Origin: Adineta vaga
Taxonomy: Eukaryota > Rotifera
Reading direction: 5' to 3'
DNA length: 64,000 bases
Assembly (NCBI GenBank): GCA_021613535.1
Contig: CP075497.1
Location: forward strand, 8,742,001-8,806,000
The position numbers and the translations under genes were made by a program. Below, piece by piece: positions 58,938 through 64,000 of the stretch (position 1 is its first letter; every line of letters begins with the position of its first letter). Below the pieces are notes generated by a model. The model was given only the letters and a program-made list of their open reading frames with translations, was not told where the DNA came from and searched no databases.

Positions 58938-61276
58938 ATGACGAGCTTTTTTCGTGGAAGTGTCCAATCAACACCATTCCAACAAGCTATTGAAAAAGTA
59001 ACGGATGGAAATCAACAAGAAGAAGATTGGGGAACAATTATGAAGATTTGTGACCATGTTGCAGTTCATGAAGAAAGGTTTGTTTTTAGGTTTGAAATCG
59101 CCAGGAAATTCTTCTTGTTATTTATTAGTGCAAAAGAAGCAATGAAAGTGATTCGAAAACGATTACAATTCAATCCAACTTCAAATGGATGGCGTACAAT
59201 TGGATTAACATTAACAGTATGTTGATTTCTTAGTTTTTTTCTCTCGTTATGAAAAGAAATTTTCTTTTTCTTTTGTTTATTAGTTATTAGAGGCATTGAC
59301 AAAAAATTGTGGAAAGGTCTTTCATATACAACTGGCACAAAAAGATTTCTTGAAAGAATTGCGAGATATTCTGGCACCAAAAAATAATCCACCTACGGCT
59401 GTACAAGATAAAATTCTTGGCATGATACAAGTACAGCATCGATATTTGAATGAGAATTGACGTTTTAAATATATATATATATATTTTTATTTAGACATGG
59501 GCATTAGCTTTTCGTGATGATCCAGATTTGAAAAATGTCGAACAATTTTATCAAGAATGTAAACAACAAGGTATACTATTTCCACCAGCTGATCCAGATA
59601 ATATTATCAAAACAGCTGTTCCACCTACTGTAAGTTAAATGAATTCTTTGAATTAAGAAATTATTCTTGAGTCATTTTTAGGGAACAATTGAACGTCCTG
59701 GACGATCAATGGTAAGATAAAAACACAAGCGTCATCTGTTGATTAATTTTTCTTCTTCTCCTCTTTTCATAGTCTCAAACAGGAACTGGTGTAGCTTCTC
59801 GTCAAGTAACATGACTGAAAAGAATAGATTATAGGAAAGTTAGTTTTCTTTTTCTTTGATATAGCATCGTGCTGGATCCGGTGGTGCAACACAACCAGTT
59901 GCCCAAGAAAATACTGTCATAAGACAAATGACACCGGAGCAAATTGCTAAACTACGTAGTGAATTGGATGTCGTTCAAACAAATGCACAAGTCTTAGGAG
60001 AGATGCTTATTACTTTACAACCAGGCGAAGAACATTCACAAGATTTAGATCTATTAGTGGTAAAGTATTTTCTTTTTATATTACGAAATTTTCGTAGCAT
60101 TTTAGCTTCCATATAGTTTGTAAATAAAAAAAGAACGTTTCATCTTTCTTTTTAACTGATAAAATAATATTTAGATGATCTAAAAATCTTTTCTTTTCAT
60201 TCAAAGGAATTACATAAAACATGTAAACAAATGCAATCACGTATTATTGAATTACTTTCTCAAATTTCGATTGATGAAATTACTAGTAAATAATTTTTAA
60301 ATGTTGTTTTATGATTTTAAAGTTTTATATTTCATAATAACAGATGATCTTCTACGTTACAATGATGAGTTTAATAATTCATTTAAAACATTCGAAAGTT
60401 ATATGCAGGAACGCGAAAAACGTGTTGGTTCACCTTATATTCCAATTTCAAATCGTACGGCATCACCAACTAAAACTTCATTATCTACTTCTCAATCACC
60501 AACAAAAAAAGTACATTTTTCCTCTTTCTCGTAATCTTATGAAAACGTTTTTCATTTCAGACACCCTCATCATTCGGTAATCAAAATAATGAACCGGCTT
60601 TAATTAAATTTGACGAAGAACCTGCAACATTATCAACTGGTATACAAAATCTAAGTTCGTAATTCTCATTAATTTCAAGCGTCGAAATTCTTCTTTTCTT
60701 CCAGATATTAATCCATCATCACCAGATGCGATCTCAAAGAATACTCAACAACAATCAACGTAAGTATTCGAAAAATTGAACTTCCTAATCCATGTCGTCC
60801 ATCTTTTATTCTTGAAGAAGATTTATGAATATTGACTCATAAGCTTACATTTGCTCTTTGTTGTCTTTCTATGTTATTCTTTCGTCTCCTTTCAATCAAA
60901 ATTGACCCTATCAATCTTCTATCACACACACCAGATTCTCTACCTTAAATTACTTTTCTCAAATCGTTTTTATTTCTATATTCTAGTGCTACAGTAACAA
61001 CTCGAGCTGCTCCAAGTAATCAAGTAAAAAGAAGCTTTATTTATCATAACAAAAATAATGAAATTTTCTTCTTTTTAGGATCCTGAACATGATGTCAAAG
61101 AGGTTGAACAATGGTTAAATGTTCAAGATGATAAAGGTACAAATCAAAAAGATGGTACAACTACGGCATTCAATCAGTTTATTGAGAAACGTGCATCAAC
61201 TATTGCGGATGAACCAGCTCCGGAAGAACAAGGCTATGTGAATTTACAACCCGCACAGAATAATCCATATAACTGA
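58938..61276 (+). CDS. TOM1: TOM1/TOM1L2 homologue (VHS-GAT endosomal adaptor)
   Basis: Thirteen exons (58938..59077, 59129..59216, 59284..59430, 59495..59629, 59682..59711, 59773..59805, 59865..60059, 60207..60285, 60344..60510, 60561..60639, 60705..60759, 60987..61023 and 61079..61276) join in phase to about 460 residues. The VHS domain (residues 1-150) shows FQQAIEKVTDG, EDWGTIMKICDH, AKEAMKVIRKRL, LLEALTKNCG and QDKILGMIQTWALAFR. The GAT domain follows with EQIAKLRSELDVVQTNAQVL and ELHKTCKQMQSRIIELL, matching TOM1. The C-terminal part is disordered, with LIKFDEEPA as a clathrin/linker-type acidic motif. TOM1 proteins bind ubiquitinated cargo, Tollip and clathrin on endosomes. Exon 10 has an alternative donor about 16 nt further on. 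Confidence 0.88.
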
Positions 61277-61737
61277 AATATATGAACAAGACTCTGACCA
61301 TTAACTTTCTTTCTTTCTTTCTCTTTTGCTATTTATCTCGTATTTCAAAACTAAACAGTGTTTTCGTTCTACTATGTATATTGTCGTGATACAAAAGAAA
61401 AAACAAATCAAGAAATAAATAAGCTTGCTTAAAACAAATACAACCATTTTTTAACTTATATATCTTATATAACATTCTTCTCTTTTTTTCTTCTCAAATA
61501 AAATCTATGGCATGCATTTTCATACCTGTGCGTTATTTTATCTTGCCATGTTCTTCTTCATCTTTTTCTCTCTTCAGTTGACATCGCAATAAACACACTT
61601 GCATACATACACACGCGCAAAGACACATCTTTATATCGTTTCTTATACCCCCATTTTTTTTGCTTCTTAGGTCGATAGAGATAAGCGAGCGAATAGTTTC
61701 TCTATTATTGTATATCAATTGTCAGCCGACGAGTAAG
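61277..61737. other. Spacer and 5' UTR of the KARI-like gene
   Basis: T/C-rich spacer. It ends in a presumed 5'-UTR exon whose donor (GAGTAAG|GTAAGA) opens a 60-nt intron at 61738..61797. Confidence 0.5.
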
Positions 61738-61797
61738 GTAAGATGAAATATGAGACTCGATACTTCATTTTTGCGAATACATATCTTTGTTTTGTAG
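61738..61797 (+). other. 5'-UTR intron of the KARI-like gene
   Basis: GTAAGA at the 5' end and TTTGTTTTGTAG at the 3' end delimit 60 nt, the usual intron size here. Removing it puts six bases before the ATG. An in-frame ATG inside it explains a longer, incorrect ORF. Confidence 0.65.
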
Positions 61798-61802
61798 AAA
61801 GA

Positions 61803-62807
61803 ATGCCAGTTAAAATTTATCATGATGAAGATGCTGATGTAAATATTGTGCGCAGTAAAACTGTTGCTTTTATTGGTTATGGTAATCAAGGACGAGCACA
61901 AGCATTGAATTTACGTGATAGTGGTGTGACTAATATCATTATTGGAAATATCGATGATGATTATGCAAAGCAAGCTCGTGAAGATGGATTTAATCCAATA
62001 AGTATAGAAGAAGCTGTTAGTCAAGGCAATATTCTTATGTTACTTATTCCTGATGAAGATCAACAAACTGTTTGGAATGAAAAAATTCGTAAAAATATTA
62101 AACCCAATAGTACATTAGTCGTTGCAAGTGGCTATAATATTGCATTTAATTTACTTGATTTACCTGATGATATGGATGCTGTCATGGTAGCTCCACGAAT
62201 GATTGGTGCCGGTGTACGTGATCGTTATGTACAGAATATTCCTTATCCGTGTTTTGTATCCGTTGAAAAAGATGTTAGTGGTGCAGCGTTAGCTACATGT
62301 TTATCTATTGCATGTGCAATTGGTGCTACACGAGGAAATGGTGCTGTAGGCTCATCATGTCGTGAAGAAGCTGGCATTGATTTATTTGCTGAACAAGCTC
62401 TTTGGCCAGAAATTATGGCAATATTTCGTGAAGGTTATAATGTTTTACGTGAAGCCGGATTTTCTGATGAAGCAATTTTATTTGATATGTATTTAAGTAA
62501 AGAACCAGCTGAAATTTTTGAACGTGCTGCTGATGAAGGTTTTGTTAAACAATTGAAATATCATTCTCGAACAAGTCAATATGGACAATTATCAACAATG
62601 AATCGTAATGATGGCAACGAAATTCGTGAAAAATTCCGACGCGTCCTTAATGATAATATTCTGTCAGGAAATTTTGCAAAGAAATGGTCGGATACAAAAT
62701 GGGCTGCAGAAGAATTAGCAAAAGAATGGAAAGAAGTCGAAAAAGCACCTATTGTACAAGCTGATCAACGTGTACGCGACGTTCTTAAACCAGACAGAAA
62801 AAAATAG
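61803..62807 (+). CDS. Ketol-acid reductoisomerase (KARI)-like enzyme
   Basis: The product is 334 residues in one coding exon. I start at MPVKIYHDEDADVN and not at the ATG 60 bases upstream. The latter lies inside a GT..AG intron (61738..61797), and KARI proteins begin exactly like this. The N-terminal Rossmann fold binds NAD(P)H (GYGNQGRAQALNLRDSG, residues 25-41). In the helical domain DLFAEQ keeps the Mg-binding Asp193 and Glu197, and HSRTSQYG (254-261) corresponds to the substrate Ser region. The usual KGPGH stretch reads RMIGAG, as in a divergent bacterial KARI-like group, so the substrate may not be acetolactate. KARI belongs to branched-chain amino-acid synthesis, absent from animals. 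Horizontal origin is likely (inference). A SNX14-like gene starts 122 bp downstream. Confidence 0.8.
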   Translation: MPVKIYHDEDADVNIVRSKTVAFIGYGNQGRAQALNLRDSGVTNIIIGNIDDDYAKQAREDGFNPISIEEAVSQGNILMLLIPDEDQQTVWNEKIRKNIKPNSTLVVASGYNIAFNLLDLPDDMDAVMVAPRMIGAGVRDRYVQNIPYPCFVSVEKDVSGAALATCLSIACAIGATRGNGAVGSSCREEAGIDLFAEQALWPEIMAIFREGYNVLREAGFSDEAILFDMYLSKEPAEIFERAADEGFVKQLKYHSRTSQYGQLSTMNRNDGNEIREKFRRVLNDNILSGNFAKKWSDTKWAAEELAKEWKEVEKAPIVQADQRVRDVLKPDRKK

Positions 62808-62929
62808 ATTTTCTCTTATTTTTCTGATTTATCATTTATCTCTTCTCTCTTCTTTTTTTCTTTGTCTGAAGTAGATAGTTTGAAATAAAAAGTAAAGATT
62901 AGATAAACTCACCTTATGATACATTTTAG

Positions 62930-64000
62930 ATGAATAAACAGAAATTTATGTTTACAAATAACATCATCCGAATTCTTCTTGTGATAGGAATGTCTGCTTT
63001 TCTTCTCATCGTTTTTCTTTTGTTTGGGTACGTAATATTAATTCGAATAGAAAACAATTATTCTTCTTTAATTTTCATTCAGAAAAATACATGCTGTTGT
63101 CTTTATTCTTCTTATCATTTCCAGTTATAAATTGACGGATTATTATGTGTATGTAAAAGTTTTGTGTTTCATTGTATGAATAAACGGAATCATTTAATTA
63201 TCTAGATGGACATCGAACAATCCAGGTAAATCGTTTACATGTTGGCCAAATTTGATTGTATTTTTCGATGTAACGAAGGTAGAAAGATTTCCATGCAATT
63301 TATTCTAAAACAAAAAAGAGATGAATTTTTAGAATATCAAATCAGAAATTCGACAAAAACAGGGGTAATCTAATAAATCTATCCTAATTAAAATGTATGC
63401 ATTTCTTTTATTTGTAGTGCCAATTGTAACTATATACATAAGAATCCATGGATTCATCTGATGGTTTCGAAAAACTTGGATTCTGCTCTCGATGAAGTAT
63501 ATATATATCAACTAGATTCGTTTCATGCTATAATTGTGAATTGCTTTTTGTTTACAGTTTTGTCGTCTTTGTCTTCGAGATCATATCTATCCATGGTTAT
63601 CGTAAGTCTTGTTTATTATCAAAAGTATGACTCAATGAAAAGAAGTCTTGCTCTTTTTTTTAGAACTATTACTCATGATGACACTTTTGTTTATGAGACA
63701 AAACATGTCTTTCGATATCTTTTGGCAACAATTATTCGTCGTTTACAAAATGTAAGATTCAATACTTTTCGACGTGTTTTTTTTCTTTTGAAAAATGACA
63801 AATACTTGACATATAATATAATGTCTACTTAGGTTGATATCAATGCTTTTATTGTTGAACGTTTTCTTCCATTAATATTCCAAACATGTGATCGTTATAT
63901 TCATACGAGAGACAAATATTCTGCAAATGATTCCGTTGATTTTCTTCGAAAAATGTATAAAGATGATCTTCATTTAGCCATGTATAATCGTCAAACTGAA
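62930..64000 (+). CDS. SNX14/SNX13-like PXA-domain protein, 3'-truncated by window edge
   Basis: Seven exons are visible: 62930..63027, a 22-nt microexon 63125..63146, a 20-nt microexon 63206..63225, 63418..63496, 63558..63601, 63664..63751 and 63833..>64000. All join in phase. The protein starts with an N-terminal membrane helix (RILLVIGMSAFLLIVFLLF), then NPWIHLMVSKNLDSALDE. The PXA domain follows: CLRDHIYPWLSTITHDDTF and VFRYLLATIIRRLQNVDI, matching the SNX14 segments YPWYRDVTDDESF and LRFFASVLIRRIHKVDI. PXA-RGS-PX-nexin proteins sit in the ER membrane at contact sites with lysosomes and lipid droplets. The RGS, PX and C-nexin parts lie beyond the window. The ATG directly follows ACATTTTAG, an acceptor, and lies only 122 bp after the KARI stop. 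Confidence 0.75.

Noticed and set aside
61743-61802. Upstream ATG extending the KARI-like protein by 20 residues
   Set aside because: The extension lies inside a well-formed 60-nt intron and does not resemble KARI N-termini.
61738-62807. Bacterial contamination as explanation of the KARI-like gene
   Set aside because: AT-rich codon use like the neighbours, a host-type 5'-UTR intron, and tight flanking by TOM1 and a SNX14-like gene argue against it.

Overview
This is animal nuclear DNA, most likely from a bdelloid rotifer (Adineta/Rotaria type). The sequence is AT-rich. Genes are cut by many GT..AG introns of mostly 45-70 nt, several of which rejoin in the expected phase when tested by hand. 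The metazoan orthologues (SNX8, RPA1, COX6A, CDV3, TOM1, STRA6-like, SNX14-like) sit beside genes unusual for animals: a KARI-like enzyme, a GT15-type mannosyltransferase and an intronless CYP51. That mix is known for bdelloids. The species assignment is inference; no rDNA or mitochondrial marker is present.

Layout. 1-2.3 kb: 3' part of an MFS (MFSD4/NAGLT-like) transporter. 2.7-3.7 kb: GT15-like glycosyltransferase. 3.7-7.0 kb: three tandem reverse-strand genes for small secreted, probably GPI-anchored Cys-rich/Thr-rich proteins. 7.5-9.3 kb: unknown coiled-coil protein. 10.7-16.1 kb: a tandem duplication of a PARP/ART-fold-like gene with its upstream region. 16.1-18.3 kb: RING/B-box E3 ligase. 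19.9-22.6 kb: SNX8. 22.7-23.0 kb: small secreted protein. 24.0-24.8 kb: atypical Rho GTPase. 25.1-28.0 kb: RPA1. 29.1-30.3 kb: COX6A. 31.7-32.6 kb: CDV3. 33.2-33.8 kb: small membrane protein with a frame break. 34.9-36.0 kb: charged DGG-repeat protein. 36.0-38.8 kb: gene-poor. 38.8-46.0 kb: a 17-exon gene joining a C-type lectin domain and an EGF domain to a STRA6-like multipass receptor and a long tail. 46.4-49.9 kb: LRR adhesion GPCR. 50.1-51.1 kb: class A GPCR. 52.3-55.7 kb: low-complexity Q/H/S-rich protein with a frame break. 56.1-57.6 kb: CYP51. 58.9-61.3 kb: TOM1. 61.7-62.8 kb: KARI-like enzyme. 62.9 kb to the end: N-terminal part of a SNX14-like PXA protein, only 122 bp downstream.

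The genes do not form one pathway. Themes are membrane trafficking (SNX8, TOM1, SNX14-like), cell-surface receptors and coats, and candidate horizontally acquired metabolic enzymes. The most distinctive items are the lectin-EGF-STRA6 fusion, the Cys-rich tandem family, the mosaic PARP-like duplicates that lack the usual His of the HG motif, and the tight KARI/SNX14 pair with an acceptor site directly at the ATG. Exon boundaries were inferred by hand from splice motifs and phase, without transcript data.
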